NCBI GenBank assembly: GCA_002179805.1
Contig: NAVB01000036.1
Span: forward strand, 62,001 to 126,000
Source of the DNA: Acanthamoeba lenticulata
Taxonomy: Eukaryota > Discosea > Longamoebia > Acanthamoebidae
Length of the DNA stretch: 64,000 nt
Reading direction: 5' to 3'
Position numbers and translations under genes: made by a program. The notes under the pieces were generated by a model. The model was given only the letters and a program-made list of their open reading frames with translations. It was not told where the DNA came from and searched no databases. Below, one piece after another: positions 44,642 to 55,518 of the stretch. Position 1 is the stretch's first letter, and each line of letters begins with the position of its first letter.

Positions 44642-46131
44642 ATGGAAGCACAATTTGTGGAGGAGCACATCGAAGTCAGACCCGGCAGAGTGCTGCACAT
44701 ATGTCGCCACGTGAGTCAGAACGAAAGTGGCGACAACGTTGGCTCCAGTGGCAGGCCCGTCATGCTTTTCGTGCATGGAGCGGGTGGGAGGAAGGAGGTG
44801 CGTCCCTTGTGGGCTCCCCATGCCAAACATGATGCATCATCATGATGGTGGTCGTGGCGGGCGTGCAGCAATGGCAAGCACAGTTGGAGCACTTCAGGGA
44901 GACACACGACGTGCTTGGTACACCCCGCCCCTCCACACACTTGCATGCACCTCTGACGCTTGTCGCCGCGTTGGCGCAGCGTTCGACATGGTGGGCCATG
45001 GCCAAAGCGACAAGTCCGGACAGAAGGTGGACTGGTACGGCTATGGCACTACCCACCTGCGCCAAGACCTTCTGGCCATCGTCCGCCGCTTCGTCGGTCC
45101 GCGTTATTCCCCTCCTCCCACCAAGTTCACCTCAACCTTCAAACCGCGGCACTCAACGGCTTCTCGAGCAGACCCGAAGCAAAAAGAGGCCAACGTGCTC
45201 GTCGCGCACTCCTACGGAACGGTCATCTCGGTCAAGCTGCTCGCCCACCTCCAAGCCCAGACCAGTGGCGACGACGACAGCAGCGCGAAAGAGGAAGACC
45301 AAGCTGAGGACCACGGCTACGGCGGCTACTTTGGGAAGGTGGTCCTCATCGGAGCCGCCAACGATCGGCCCGAGGGAACCGCTCACCCCATCTGGTCTGT
45401 GGACCGCGAGTCCTTGTTGTATCGCACATCACCCCACGTACCTCGTGCGCTCATCGTCATCATCTGCACTGCTGGCGCGCGACAGGTACCTGCCCGCGTT
45501 CGTCCTGGAGTGGATCCGGCCGGCCCTGGGCAAGGGCTTTGTCGACAAGGCCTGGCATCCGACCACGGACCGCGAGCTGGTCCTTCGTGAGGCCAACATC
45601 GCAGCCACCAACCCCATGCATGTACGCCTCCTCACCCTCTTCCCCTTCATCCTCTCTCCTCTTCCCCATTTGTACCTTCCTGTGGTCCAGCATGTGACTC
45701 ATCCCCATCATACTCTGCGCAGGTGATGGTATCGTATACACCTTGTCGTCCATCCCCTTCCCTTTAGGGCCATGACGTGAGGGAGGGGCTGTTTGCTTCT
45801 TTAGCGGCCACTGTTTCGCGAGATGGACTGGACGCTCGAGGAAGTGTCTCACATCGCCGACGTGCGGTTCCTTCTGATCTCTGGCGTGCGCGACGGTGCG
45901 CCAACCATGACCCCATTTCTTCCCAGTCCGTCCCTTGAGCTCAAGCCCTTCCCCGGCCACTCGACAGGGCTCACGCCGGCTGAGTCGGCGGAGGCGCTCG
46001 CTCAGCGGCTGAAGGAGAAGAACTTAGTGTCTGTGGAGGTGTTGGACGATGCGGCTCACATGCCCCACATGGAGGTCCCGCATGCGGTCAATTCGCTCAT
46101 TCGGGCCTTCATCGACGCCGCTGTGGAGTGA
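44642..46131 (+). CDS. alpha/beta hydrolase, ABHD8-like
   Basis: Five or so exons. It starts MEAQFVEEHIEVRPGRVLHI, CRHVSQ, then RPVMLFVHGAGGRKE (HGxGG oxyanion-hole loop), QWQAQLEHFRE, AFDMVGHGQSDKS, YGYGTTHLRQDLLAIVRRF, the nucleophile elbow NVLVAHSYGTVISVKLLAHL (Ser in xHSYG) and GKVVLIGAANDRPEG. Then come FVLEWIRPALGKGFVDKAWH, TTDRELVLREANIAATNPMH (an ABHD8-type block) and RFLLISGVRD. A final VEVLDDAAHMPHMEVPHAVN carries the catalytic His, and the product ends DAAVE. The first elbow residue is Ala instead of Gly, as tolerated in the fold. A charged insert (DDDSSAKEEDQAEDH) follows the elbow. Start 44642 is preferred over an upstream GTG. Substrate is unknown; ABHD8 itself is poorly characterised. 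Confidence 0.85.
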
Positions 46132-46289
46132 AGACTTATCTTTTTTTTTTTTCCATTGTGTGCTGTAGGGAGCTCGTTCTCTCGGTTGATGCACTCTTGC
46201 TCGTCCTCTCTCGAGCACTTTCTCCTTCTTCCGCCCCCACATCCATCACCTCCCGACCCCCTCTAGCGGATGACCATCATCAGCGCAGT

Positions 46290-47003
46290 TCAGCTGCGCG
46301 TGAACCTTGTTGTCTGTCGCTCACTGATGAACTGCTGGAGGTGGCTCCTTTTCGAATGTTCAAGACTGGCGTCCTCCGAGCAGTCCGCCCCAAGCCAGCC
46401 GTTGTCACACACGCACGTGTCCTCCTCGACACACGTGCCGTGGCCACTGCAGTAGTTCACGTTGAAGCAAGTGATGGCCTGCGCACCCGTCGGCACGGCG
46501 AACGAGGTAAGAGGAGTGTACAGGTTGCGCTCACGCAGCAGAGGATTCCTGAGGAGGGGCCACGTACGGTGCGAATGACCCGCAGGCTGCCGGAGGAGAT
46601 GAGAAGCTTTGCGCCGCTCTTGATGGCAAGCGAGGAGATGCGGGCTGAGCTGTCAAGCTCGGTGAACGCGTCCTCATCCAAGACGACATCTGTAGTCTTG
46701 TCGGGTACCTCTCCTTGGACCCAGTTCTCAGCATCGTCCCAATATGATGATGTGGCGTTGTCCAAGAAAGTCGCAAGGTCAAAGGGGCATATCTCTTCGG
46801 TAGGTTCCACTTCTGTAAAATACAACGTCAATTTTGAGGCCTTCTGTTGAAGGAACGATGAACAGTACCTCCCACCGTCCTCCCGATTAGCCCCGTCAAA
46901 CAGGCCGCCAGCACGACTAGCAAGCAGACTGCACGACAGTAAAAAGGATGATCAATTCCTACGCCTGAAGGAAATCGAAAGCAAAAAGCTTACCCCTATC
47001 CAT
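46290..47003 (-). CDS. secreted or surface protein with an EGF-like module
   Basis: ATG 47003 (MDR) is split by an intron from a hydrophobic run, VCLLVVLAACLTGLIGRTVG, together a signal peptide or anchor. The next exon, EVEPTEEICPFDLATFLDNA, SSYWDDAENWVQGEVPDKTT and DVVLDEDAFTELDSSARISS, LAIKSGAKLLISSGSLRVIR, resembles the start of a beta-helix (W..A.NW..G.VP...D.V) of secreted adhesion or polysaccharide-binding proteins. The last exon has a six-cysteine EGF-like unit, CFNVNYCSGHGTCVEEDTC, VCDNGWLGADCSEDAS, then a basic Ser/Thr tail. Size is about 180 aa. Function is unknown; extracellular matrix or food recognition would fit. It is divergent from the SH3 gene (291 bases). Confidence 0.75.
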
Positions 47004-47294
47004 CTTGTGGGTCTCGAACGACGTTGGTTATTTCTCTTCTCATTTTCCCGCCCGCCTTTGTCGCGAGAAAGGTAAAGGGTGTTTGTTTAAGTAATTCATC
47101 AAATTCCACAACATGTGCGCCAAGCCAAGCAGGCTAGGTGAGGAATGCGGCTCACAAAAAAAGAACATTTTGGGCTATTGCTGAAAAAGGACAGGCAATA
47201 CTTGAAAAGGAAACAACTCCTTAGCCCAACTGGCAACCTGCTAGACATCAACCACCTCGACCTTCACTACAAATCTTGGCAAGTGTGGTTGAGT

Positions 47295-48218
47295 ATGTCT
47301 GCGCCACCTACAAGAACGATCTGGCGAGCAAAGGCTCTCTATGACTTCGCTGGCGATCCAGCTCAACATCAGTTGAGCTTCAAGGCTCATGATGTCATTA
47401 CAATTACTCACCAGCACCCAACTGGTTGGTGGGCCGGTGAGTTCAACGGGAAGCCAGGATATGTGCCAGCTACCTACGTTCAACTCATCGCTACTCCCGT
47501 CCCAGGTCTCTCAACTTCTTTTTTTCCGAATATCTTGCGATGATGTGCTCACTTGATTCCTCCACAGGAAGCTCCGCTGCTGCTGCTGCTCCAAGTCCCT
47601 CACCCATCGGTACCTGTTGTACTCCGACAACCACTCTTTCTTTGTCCCACAGAAACAAGATTGTAACCTGGCCATCTCTTTTTCTTCTCCGCGCAGCTGC
47701 TCGCCCACAACAGGGCTCAGGGATTCAAGGTCACTCCAGCGGCTTGTCCCTGCCGCCAGCTACGCCTTCGACTGCAGGCCGGGCGGTGCTATCTCCACGA
47801 GGAGCACCAGTTCAAGCGCAAGCGGGCCATAGCGCGCCAACGGCGGTCAGGCAGCCATCTCCCGCTGTCGCCGCAGCACCCGTTACCGCTAGTGCGGCGT
47901 ACGCAACCCTTTCTCGTCCTTCGTGTATCGCTTTAGCCCTAAACTCTGTCATACATCAGGTATTCGTCACCACCTGTAGCGAGTCGCTCTCGCACTCCAA
48001 CGCTCACAAGGGCTGGTATGCTCCTCACATGGCTCCTATCTGTTCCCACATGGTGAGCTGATCTGGCCTTGGTACCGGCAACAGACCGAGGTCGGGCCGC
48101 CACGCTGAGGCCAGGGGCAACCGAAGTGTCCAATGTCAGTGACGCTGACATCGTGGAGCTCGACAAGCTGCTTGTCCAGCTCCAGAACGACGTCAGCGAG
48201 CTCAAGAGGCTCATGTAA
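47295..48218 (+). CDS. SH3-domain protein A (paralogue of 48543-50119)
   Basis: Start ATG 47295; exon 1 is 47295-47505, followed by short exons and stop 48216-48218. One SH3 domain at about residues 9-68: RAKALYDFAGDPAQHQLSFK (ALYDF), AHDVITITHQHPTGWWAGEF (WW), NGKPGYVPATYVQLI (PGYVPxxYV). A Ser/Ala/Pro/Gln-rich linker follows (RPQQGSGIQGHSSGLSLPPA; SPRGAPVQAQAGHSAP). A short C-terminal helix reads EVSNVSDADIVELDKLLVQL then QNDVSELKRLM. SH3 domains bind proline-rich ligands, so a cortical actin adaptor role is likely by analogy. The linker lacks the GGGAPPP repeats of its partner gene. The C-terminal helix is shared between the two. Confidence 0.85.
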
Positions 48219-48542
48219 CACTACCCTGAACGTCGGGTCGGATTGTAAGGCAGCGGCGACTGCGGGAGATGGGGAGAGGGAGCTGTAAAAAGCAAAGGCG
48301 TCGTGGGGATGTAACGGCAGAACAGCGGCTGGCGCAAGAAGCGTGTTTTGTTTGTGTTGAAATCAGTTTATTACTGTTTTTGTTGCTGCTTGTTGTTCTT
48401 CTCTCCCTCTCACTCTCCCTCGTTGACTTCCCCCACGAGTCATCCTGCTGCTGGCAGCTACAACCGGCCGGAGTACTTTACAAGGCGGCTCTCTTCACTG
48501 TTCTCTTCTTCTTCTTCAACTTCAGGCGGCACGGTTCACTCC
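48219..48542. other. 324-base convergent region between the SH3 paralogues
   Basis: Tail-to-tail 3' flanks. It includes a T/C-rich stretch (about 48370-48425), and nothing else was recognised. The two flanks do not look repeated by eye. Confidence 0.4.
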
Positions 48543-50119
48543 TCACAGGAGCTTCTTGAGGTCGGTGACGTCGCCCTGGAGTTTGGACATGAGCTGATCG
48601 AGCTCCTTGAAGTCAGCGTCGCTCACGTCGGGCTCCTCGGCTGCCACGGCCCTCGCCGGCCTGGCTCGGCCTGAGCGCGATTCATGAGCTCATGCGTGAG
48701 TCAAAGCCGCGCAGCACAGGATGGGCGCACGAGGACACGTACTCGCCGGGGTGCCGGATACCGGGCTTGGGATGGACGACACCGGGCTGGGTTGACTGTC
48801 AACACCACCGCCACCACGGAAACGCCACAAGACGTCAACACAACGTGCGGGAGGTCCTTTGAAATACCTCAAATAACAAAATAGAAACAAAAAGAAAGAG
48901 AGAGAGAGAGAAAAGCACGACGTACCTGGAGAGCGGGGGCCTGCCGGCCGCGGGCGGCGGCGCGGCCGGTCGGTACGGCGAACCGGCGGCACCAGCACCG
49001 GCACCAGCACTGCCTCCGAGTGGCGGCCGTCCTGCGGTGGGCGGCGGAGCGCCGCCGCCGGGCGCGGGCTTGGGGCCTGGCGAGGCCGTCACCGAGGGCG
49101 GGGGAGCGCCGCCGCCGGCGAGGGGCGGCCGGCCTACTGTGGGTGGCGGGGCGCCGCCACCGGCGAGAGGCGGCCGACCTGCAGTGGGCGGCGGGGCGCC
49201 GCCGCCGGGCGCGGGCCTGAACCCTGCCGAGGTCGGGGCAGGCGAGTTGCTGCCGTTTGTGCCGCTGGAGGCCGACGAGAGGGGCGATGGGCCGCCGTAG
49301 CCAGACACGGGCCTCGCGCCAGAGGCGGGCGAGCCCAGCGCGGGGCGACCGGCAGCAACGGGAGGCGGGGGGCCGCCGCTTGCATTCAGGGATGGCCGGC
49401 TGACCGGCGACGGGGCGGAGGGAGGCACGCGCGTGGCGCCTGTTGTGGGGAAGCTGGTCAGCCAACACAGGAATGTGAAGTATGCGGGGGCGAGAGCCAC
49501 ATGCAGAGAGCGAGAGAAAGAAGGAGGAGCGCGTACCGGGCGACTGAGCAGCAGGGGCTGTGGTGGTGGAATGGCCAAAGTCAAGAAAAAGAAAGAGAGG
49601 CGGACGGGGAGTTAAAACAACAAGCCGCAAAAAATGAAGACTTGAAAGAACGAAAACGATAACGAAGCAAAGGGGACGCACAGTAGGCAGACGGAGGCCG
49701 GTTGCTTCCGGGGACTCCATTAGGCCGGGCGGCTGCGTGACGCAGATCCACGCAAAACACCGGGCCACAGAATAAATCAATTGAAAGCTCCTGATGGTGA
49801 GATCAAAGAAGATGAAGCGCCATCAGTGGAGGAACGTACTCCCAACAGCGCCAGGAGCGCCGCTGCCGCTCGAGGCAGCTGATGGGGGAGCAGCCGGGGC
49901 GGGAGCAGCGGCGGGGGTGGCGTTGATCAGCTGAACGTAGGAGGCGGGCAGGTAACCCAAGGTGCCGTTGAGCTCGCCAGCCCACCAACCGTTGTCATAC
50001 TGGTTGGTGATGTTGATTATGTCGCCCGCCTTGAAGGACAGCTGTCGCTGCTCCGCATTGCCCGCGAAATCATAGAGGGCGCGGCCCTTTGAAATTACTC
50101 TACCTGCGATCTGGCTCAT
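48543..50119 (-). CDS. SH3-domain protein B with GGGAPPP repeats
   Basis: ATG 50119, stop 48543-48545. The SH3 domain at residues 10-68 reads SKGRALYDFAGNAEQRQLSF, AGDIINITNQYDNGWWAGEL, NGTLGYLPASYVQLI, close to protein A. The central 170 residues are Pro/Gly/Ala-rich with three to four near-copies of GGGAPPPTxGRPPL (about 49020-49220), potential profilin, SH3 or WW ligands. The end mirrors protein A: DVSDADFKELDQLMSKLQGD VTDLKKLL. A domain that binds proline-rich motifs plus its own proline-rich repeats suggests self-assembly or competition, as in actin-nucleation adaptors. Function is inferred from architecture only. The exon encoding the repeats is GC-rich and could expand by slippage. Confidence 0.85.
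49022..49225 (-). repeat. GGGAPPP coding minisatellite
   Basis: Imperfect tandem units of about 42 bases encode GGGAPPPTAGRPPLA-like peptides inside SH3 protein B. Units differ at silent and conservative positions, so the array is not a recent expansion. Confidence 0.7.
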
Positions 50120-50532
50120 CTTTTAAAGTCGATTGTGTGAAGAATCGTTGTAGTGTGTAAAGGAGGAAGAGTTCGAGGAGGGAAGGAGCCGCGCTAGATG
50201 AGGTCGAAGAGGAAAGCTGGGGCGCAGTTGCGAAGATGTTCACGAGGGCAACCACAAAACAATAAAAATCAAGAATCGTTCGCGTGTGTTCGGGACTTGA
50301 TTGAAAGCGCTGGTGGGTGCCCAAGGGGAGGCCAAAAAGTACTTGCACCCCACTGACACCCTGCCAAGCAACTGCGGGAGCAAAACGGCCACGGGTGTGA
50401 AAAATCGAGAAATTAATGAGTGGTTTCGCCATTGGGCGAGAACGGGAAATTTCGAAGTCGAAGAATGTCAAAAACGCTGACGAGAAATATTTTGCATTCA
50501 CCCGGTAAGTGGCGAGTGCCAACCAGGGTGGC
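50120..50532. other. 413-base gap between SH3 protein B and DHX8
   Basis: It holds the upstream region of SH3 protein B and the 3' flank of the helicase. It is less GC-rich than the genes. No coding or RNA signal was seen. Confidence 0.45.
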
Positions 50533-53500
50533 TCAGCCACGGCGCTTGGAGAGACGCCAGGCGTTGGGCTCGCGATACTTGTCAAAGAGAGGCTCGATCT
50601 TCTCCATGCGCTTGCGCTTGGAGAGCTTGGTCGGGTCGGAGACGCGGTAGAACTTGGGGGCGAACTCGACGAGCCACTTGGGCTCGATCATGAGGACCTC
50701 GCGCATGTACTCCTTGGTGGTGAGGACGAGCTCGTGGTAGATGACCCACTCGGGGTTCTTCTGGAAGAGGGCCGACGACGGGTGGATATATACAGGCTGG
50801 CCTTCGGTGAGGGTCTTGTAGCCCTCCTGCGGGTCCTTGCGAGCGGCGTGGGCGAAGAAGCCGCTCACGATGGCCTTGCGCACGGCGCTGTAGTTCTTGC
50901 CCGCCGAGGAGACCTCCATCTTGTAGCGGTCCATGATGGCGAGGAGCTGCTTGCGGATGTCCTGCGCGCGGCGCATGGAGCGGGCCTGGATGAAGTTCTC
51001 GTAGCACCACGGGTTGGAGAAGTTGTTGGACTTCCAGGCCTCGTAGACGGCGAGCAGGGTCAAGTGGTCGCCCTCGACCTGGTGGAACTTGGCCTTCTTC
51101 TGGTCGGCCTGCGCCTGCTTCTCCTTAGGCCGGTAGAACACGTTCTGCACGGAGAGCATGGCCACGATCGTGAGGATCTCGTCGGCGCAGCCCAGCTCGA
51201 CCGACGTGATGAGCATCTTGGACAGCTGCGGCTCCAGCGGGAACTCGGCCATCTTGCGGCCGAGCCGCGTGAGCAGGCCCTCCTCGTCGAGCGCGCCCAG
51301 CGAGTAGAGCTGCTCCATGGCCACAATCAGGGTCTGCACCGGCGGCGGGTCCATGAAGTCGAACCCGAGCAGATCGTTGATACCCATCGCCTTGAGCGTG
51401 AGCACCGTGTTGGCCAAGTTGGTACGCTGGATCTCGGGCACCGACGTGGGCAGCATCTCATTCTTGTAGGCCGACTCCGTGTACAGGCGGTAGCACTTGC
51501 CCGGGCCCGTGCGGCCGGCGCGGCCGGCGCGCTGACGGGCGGCAGCCTGCGAGATGGGGCACACGACGAGCGAGTCCATTCCCATCTTCGGGTTGTAGAC
51601 CTTCTGCTTGACAAAGCCCGGGTCCACGACGTAGTAGATGCCGTCGATGGTGACCGAGGTCTCGGCGATGTTGGTCGCCACGACGACCTTACGCGAGCCC
51701 TTGGCCGCCGGCTCGAAGATACGCGTCTGCATCTCCGACGGGAGGGCCGAGTAGACCGGCAGGATGACGAGCTCGGGCACCATGGGGCCGAGCGACTTCA
51801 TGCGTTCGTAGAGGATCTGGCACGCCGTGTCGATCTCCTCCTGGCCCGTGAGGAAGAGGAGGACGTCGCCGGGCGGCTCCGAGAGGTGGATCTGCATGAC
51901 CGTGATAAGAGCGGCGTCCAGGTAGTCGGTCTCCGGCGTCTTGGTGTAGAGGATCTCCACGGGGAAGGTGCGTCCGGGGATGGTAAAGATCGGGCAGTTG
52001 TTGAAGTAAGTCGAGAACTTCTCGGCGTCGAGCGTGGCCGACGTGATGATGAGCTTGAGGTCCTTCCGGTTGGTGGTGGCCTGCTTGAGCAGACCGAAGA
52101 GGACGTCGGTGTGAATCGTGCGCTCGTGGGCCTCATCGAGCATGAGCACCGAGTACTTGGACAGGTCCGGGTCGAGCAGGCACTCGCGGAGGAGCATGCC
52201 GTCGGTCATGTACTTGATCTTGGTCTCCGGGCTCGTGCAGTCCTCGAAACGGATGGCGTAGCCCACCTCCTGGCCCAGGCGACAACCAAACTCCTCAGCC
52301 ACGCGCTTGGCCACGGACATGGCGGCCACACGACGGGGCTGCGTGCAGCCGATCATGCCGCGCGAGGCGTAGCCAGCCTCGGCCAGGTACTGGGTCATCT
52401 GTGTGGTCTTGCCGGAGCCGGTCTCGCCGATGACGACGAGGAGCTGGTTGTCGTGCATGGCCTTGAGCAGCTCCTCGCGGAGCTTGAAGATGGGCAGGCT
52501 CTCGCGCTGCTCGATGATGGAGGCCTTGGTGGCCTGGCCGTAACGCGCGTTGGAACCGCCCAAATAATTCTTCTTCCACTCGGGCAGCTCATACGTGGGC
52601 GCGCCGATGCCGCGCAGCTCCTGCGCGATGTGCCGCTCGCCGGGCTCCGGCATGGGGTCCTCCCACGGCCGGTTGAGGTCCTTCGGGATCGAGTCTAGCA
52701 TTTGCTTGCGCTGCTCCTCACGCAGCTCGCGCCGCTCCTTGGACAGCGCCGACTGCGTCATGGCCGCCCGCTGCAATGAGCCGTCCGGGTTGCGCACGAC
52801 CTTGATGGGCGACAGCTGCACGTGGCTGAAGCGCGTCTGTCCGCGCAGGAAGGGCGCCTCAACCTCGCTCAGCTCGACCTCGAGCTCCTCTTCGTTCTCC
52901 TCCACGTTGTTGAGCACGCCGTTGGCCTCGTCGAACCCGGGCATCTCGCGCGCGTCGACCACGCCCGACGCCGCCAGCTGCTTCCACTCCCACCTCTCCG
53001 GCGACGACATGCGCTTGACCGGCCGGTGTGGCGTCGAGTCGTCCAGCGCCGCCGCCGATCGCAGCTTGGCGCTGGGCGCGCTCGGGTTGTGGCTGGCGTC
53101 CTCGTCCTCGCTCTTGCGCGGCATCAGGTCCTTGCCCGTCTCCTGGTCGACTTCGCGCATAGACAAACTGATCTTCTCGCCCGCTACGCCCAGCACCTTG
53201 ACCTTAACCCGCTGGCCGCGCTTGACGGCGTCGTTGGCGTTGGTCAGCCGTCCACCCGCCCGGATCTCGGTGACGTGCACGAGGCCCTCCTTGCGCCCGC
53301 GGACGCCCTCGAGCGACACGAAGCAGCCAAAGTCTTTCACCGTCCGCACAGCACCCTCGTAGATCTTGTACTTGACGGGTTCGTCGTCCTCGCGCGGCGG
53401 CGCCTTGAACGAGCGACTCTCGCGCTCTCGGCCTCGGTCCCGGTCGCGTCCATAGCGGTCCCCAGGGCTGCGGCTGCGACTCCTGCGGCTTCGGTGGTCC

Positions 53501-54078
53501 CTCCGGTCTCTGTCGTAGTCATAATCTCGATCCCGCCTGTCGCGGTCGTAGTCTCTGCTCCTGCCATCTCTGTCTCGCTCACCACCATCTCTATCCCTCT
53601 CCCTGCCATAGTCCCTCTCGCGAGCAGCTCGGTCGTTCGGTGGAGAGTCATCACGCTTTCGCTTCCTGTCGTCCAATGCGGGCGCCGCGGGTTCCTCCTC
53701 TTCCTCGACGAGCTTCATCGTACGTGCCTCGTAATTGTCAGGCACAGCCAATCCAGGAAATTGAGCAGCCAGGACGTTTGAATGAGGCTTGGCTGCTTGG
53801 CTCGATGATGATGACGAGGAACCCATCCCGCTGTGCGCCTTGGAGGGCTTCATTCGTTGGATGATGTGAAAGAGTTTTTCGACCAGCACCTCAGGGAAAT
53901 CAGCTCCATTCTCAGACAGCGCTCCCGAAAAAGCCGGGAGGGTGGGGTTCTTCTCAGCGATGTCGACGATGAATTCAGCGAGCACCTTGTCGCTCATGCC
54001 AGCACCCAAATGATTTTCCAACTCAGTGCATATTTTAGAAACGAGCGAGAGAAGCTGCAATTTCTCGATTTCCTCCAT
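50533..54078 (-). CDS. DHX8: DHX8/Prp22 DEAH-box spliceosomal helicase, 1181 aa, intronless
   Basis: Prp22/DHX8 releases spliced mRNA from the spliceosome by pulling on the 3' exon. Start taken at ATG 54078 ([20 protein letters not shown]), which matches the family N-terminus; the frame stays open to 54279. Order: N-terminal helical domain ([20 protein letters not shown]), an Arg/Asp/Ser-rich RS-like region (residues 140-230), an S1 RNA-binding domain ([40 protein letters not shown]), EWEKxx-type linker blocks ([20 protein letters not shown]), then the helicase. Motifs: [32 protein letters not shown] (DEAH), [44 protein letters not shown]. Then winged-helix, ratchet and OB-fold end ([40 protein letters not shown]). 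Every block is intact. It is unusual here in having no intron at all. Confidence 0.96.
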   Translation of the reverse strand: MEEIEKLQLLSLVSKICTELENHLGAGMSDKVLAEFIVDIAEKNPTLPAFSGALSENGADFPEVLVEKLFHIIQRMKPSKAHSGMGSSSSSSSQAAKPHSNVLAAQFPGLAVPDNYEARTMKLVEEEEEPAAPALDDRKRKRDDSPPNDRAARERDYGRERDRDGGERDRDGRSRDYDRDRRDRDYDYDRDRRDHRSRRSRSRSPGDRYGRDRDRGRERESRSFKAPPREDDEPVKYKIYEGAVRTVKDFGCFVSLEGVRGRKEGLVHVTEIRAGGRLTNANDAVKRGQRVKVKVLGVAGEKISLSMREVDQETGKDLMPRKSEDEDASHNPSAPSAKLRSAAALDDSTPHRPVKRMSSPERWEWKQLAASGVVDAREMPGFDEANGVLNNVEENEEELEVELSEVEAPFLRGQTRFSHVQLSPIKVVRNPDGSLQRAAMTQSALSKERRELREEQRKQMLDSIPKDLNRPWEDPMPEPGERHIAQELRGIGAPTYELPEWKKNYLGGSNARYGQATKASIIEQRESLPIFKLREELLKAMHDNQLLVVIGETGSGKTTQMTQYLAEAGYASRGMIGCTQPRRVAAMSVAKRVAEEFGCRLGQEVGYAIRFEDCTSPETKIKYMTDGMLLRECLLDPDLSKYSVLMLDEAHERTIHTDVLFGLLKQATTNRKDLKLIITSATLDAEKFSTYFNNCPIFTIPGRTFPVEILYTKTPETDYLDAALITVMQIHLSEPPGDVLLFLTGQEEIDTACQILYERMKSLGPMVPELVILPVYSALPSEMQTRIFEPAAKGSRKVVVATNIAETSVTIDGIYYVVDPGFVKQKVYNPKMGMDSLVVCPISQAAARQRAGRAGRTGPGKCYRLYTESAYKNEMLPTSVPEIQRTNLANTVLTLKAMGINDLLGFDFMDPPPVQTLIVAMEQLYSLGALDEEGLLTRLGRKMAEFPLEPQLSKMLITSVELGCADEILTIVAMLSVQNVFYRPKEKQAQADQKKAKFHQVEGDHLTLLAVYEAWKSNNFSNPWCYENFIQARSMRRAQDIRKQLLAIMDRYKMEVSSAGKNYSAVRKAIVSGFFAHAARKDPQEGYKTLTEGQPVYIHPSSALFQKNPEWVIYHELVLTTKEYMREVLMIEPKWLVEFAPKFYRVSDPTKLSKRKRMEKIEPLFDKYREPNAWRLSKRRG

Positions 54079-55518
54079 GTTCGAAGTCAATCTGTGGGGC
54101 GATGAGGAAGCCTTTTGCTTCAGATGCTGCGGCCAGCAAAAATATCGGGTGCCGGAAAACGTAAGGAAAAAGGCGGAGAGCAGGAAAAAAGTCTCGCTAT
54201 TTCCGCCGCACCCGGAATTAACCAAGTTGAGCGGCATGCCCTGCAGCTGGTGAGAGTTTCTTGATATCATCATCGTCAATCAGGGGTTCTTGCTGGCCGT
54301 GAGCTTGTGACGCAGCTTTGTCCAAGCTCGCCAGGCCGGCAGTCAATTTCGTAGTGATATTCCATCAGTGTCATCAGCCTTCGCGCTCACGAGTATCTCT
54401 CACCTTTTGTGTCTTCGCCTGCTGCCGCATTTAAAAATCAAGATGATCAGTGGCAGCACATGCCCCTCTCACGTGACGGTACGAGACCCAGTTTGATGTT
54501 CGACTCCCGACAGGACAAAGTCAAGCTGAGGTAAGGTGAGGTTGAAAGAGGTGCAGTGACACTGGAAAGAATACAGCAAGAAACATTAGTTGAGACCTTA
54601 TGAAGACATTTCGGTCTTTTTTGGCCAGTAAGCTGGACGCTGCAAGCTGCCCGCGGTCTTTCCACGCCAATCAACGGAGCTTAAGATGATCGGCATCTTA
54701 TCCATGGTATGCAAGGTAAGGCCAGGATTGACCCTTTTTCAAATTCTTGTGAGGTTGTTTGCGTGGCCATTCGCCGCGGCTGACTACAGCGGAGAGCTGG
54801 TTACTCACGTGCAAGGGCGAGCAGAGGAACCCCTTGCTTTCGGCTTGACGCCAGTAGCGCCAACCCGTTTGCATGCCGCACCTCAGACCTCCCTCCTGCG
54901 CAGCACTGTGACTCAGGGGCACACCCATCATGATGGATCTTCTAGGGGCGCTCGCAACGCCCGTCTTCCTTCTGGTCTTCCCTCTAATCACCCTCCTGGT
55001 CGGGGTGCTGTTCTACTTCACTCCGACTGCTATGAGGGCCCATCTTGCCACTACGATGCTGAGCTTCGCGCCCATCCTGGTCTCTCTCGCTATCTTTTGC
55101 CTTGACACCGACCTACACAACGCTGCCCAATACTCGCCCGCTCCGTCGTCGTGACTGCGCGACCCCGAAAACCTCAAGAGGAGAAGTAGCGAAGCGCGAT
55201 GCGCCTCCCTCTTCCACCACAGCTGCCAAACACGACCACGACCCAGAAGTTCTGTTTTTTGTGCTGAAAACAGCCGCGCTCGGTGAGCGCCAGATGTGGC
55301 CTCGGGCATAGCGGGTGACCCAAGCGTCGCTACCGACCCTCATGTAACACCACCCACCAAGGTCCTCGTGTAGGAGAAGAAAGAAGAAAGGACCAGTTTT
55401 CATTTTCTTAAAATTTTGTGGAATATATTCACATCTAAGGCTTCTAGCTTCTCACGTAGTGGTGGTGTGGCGACACCACAACTCCGCGGGCCGACAAGCT
55501 GGGTTGCGCGTGCTCTGC
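54079..55518. other. 1.44-kb region between DHX8 and the FHA gene
   Basis: It contains the DHX8 upstream region, one weak hydrophobic ORF (54930-55154, listed separately) and the 3' flank of the FHA gene. I found no tRNA: a GTTCGACTC string near 54494 has no pairing stem. Confidence 0.4.
54930..55154 (+). CDS. possible small two-pass membrane protein, 74 aa
   Basis: ATG 54930 to TGA 55154. The frame is strongly hydrophobic in two blocks: LLGALATPVFLLVFPLITLL plus VGVLFYFT, and TTMLSFAPILVSLAIFCLD. The product ends polar, YSPAPSS. The clean division into two membrane segments with a short polar loop (PTAMRAHLA) argues against a chance frame. There is no family match, and no splice or expression signal was seen. 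Confidence 0.35.
   Translation: MMDLLGALATPVFLLVFPLITLLVGVLFYFTPTAMRAHLATTMLSFAPILVSLAIFCLDTDLHNAAQYSPAPSS

Noticed and set aside
50509..52698. 729-codon plus-strand frame opposite DHX8
   Set aside because: It is the antisense shadow of a highly conserved helicase and has no domain of its own.
54470..54520. tRNA-like T-loop string GTTCGACTC
   Set aside because: The flanking bases cannot form a T stem, and no acceptor or anticodon arm is present. Similar strings at about 32695 and 43562 lie inside protein genes and also fail.
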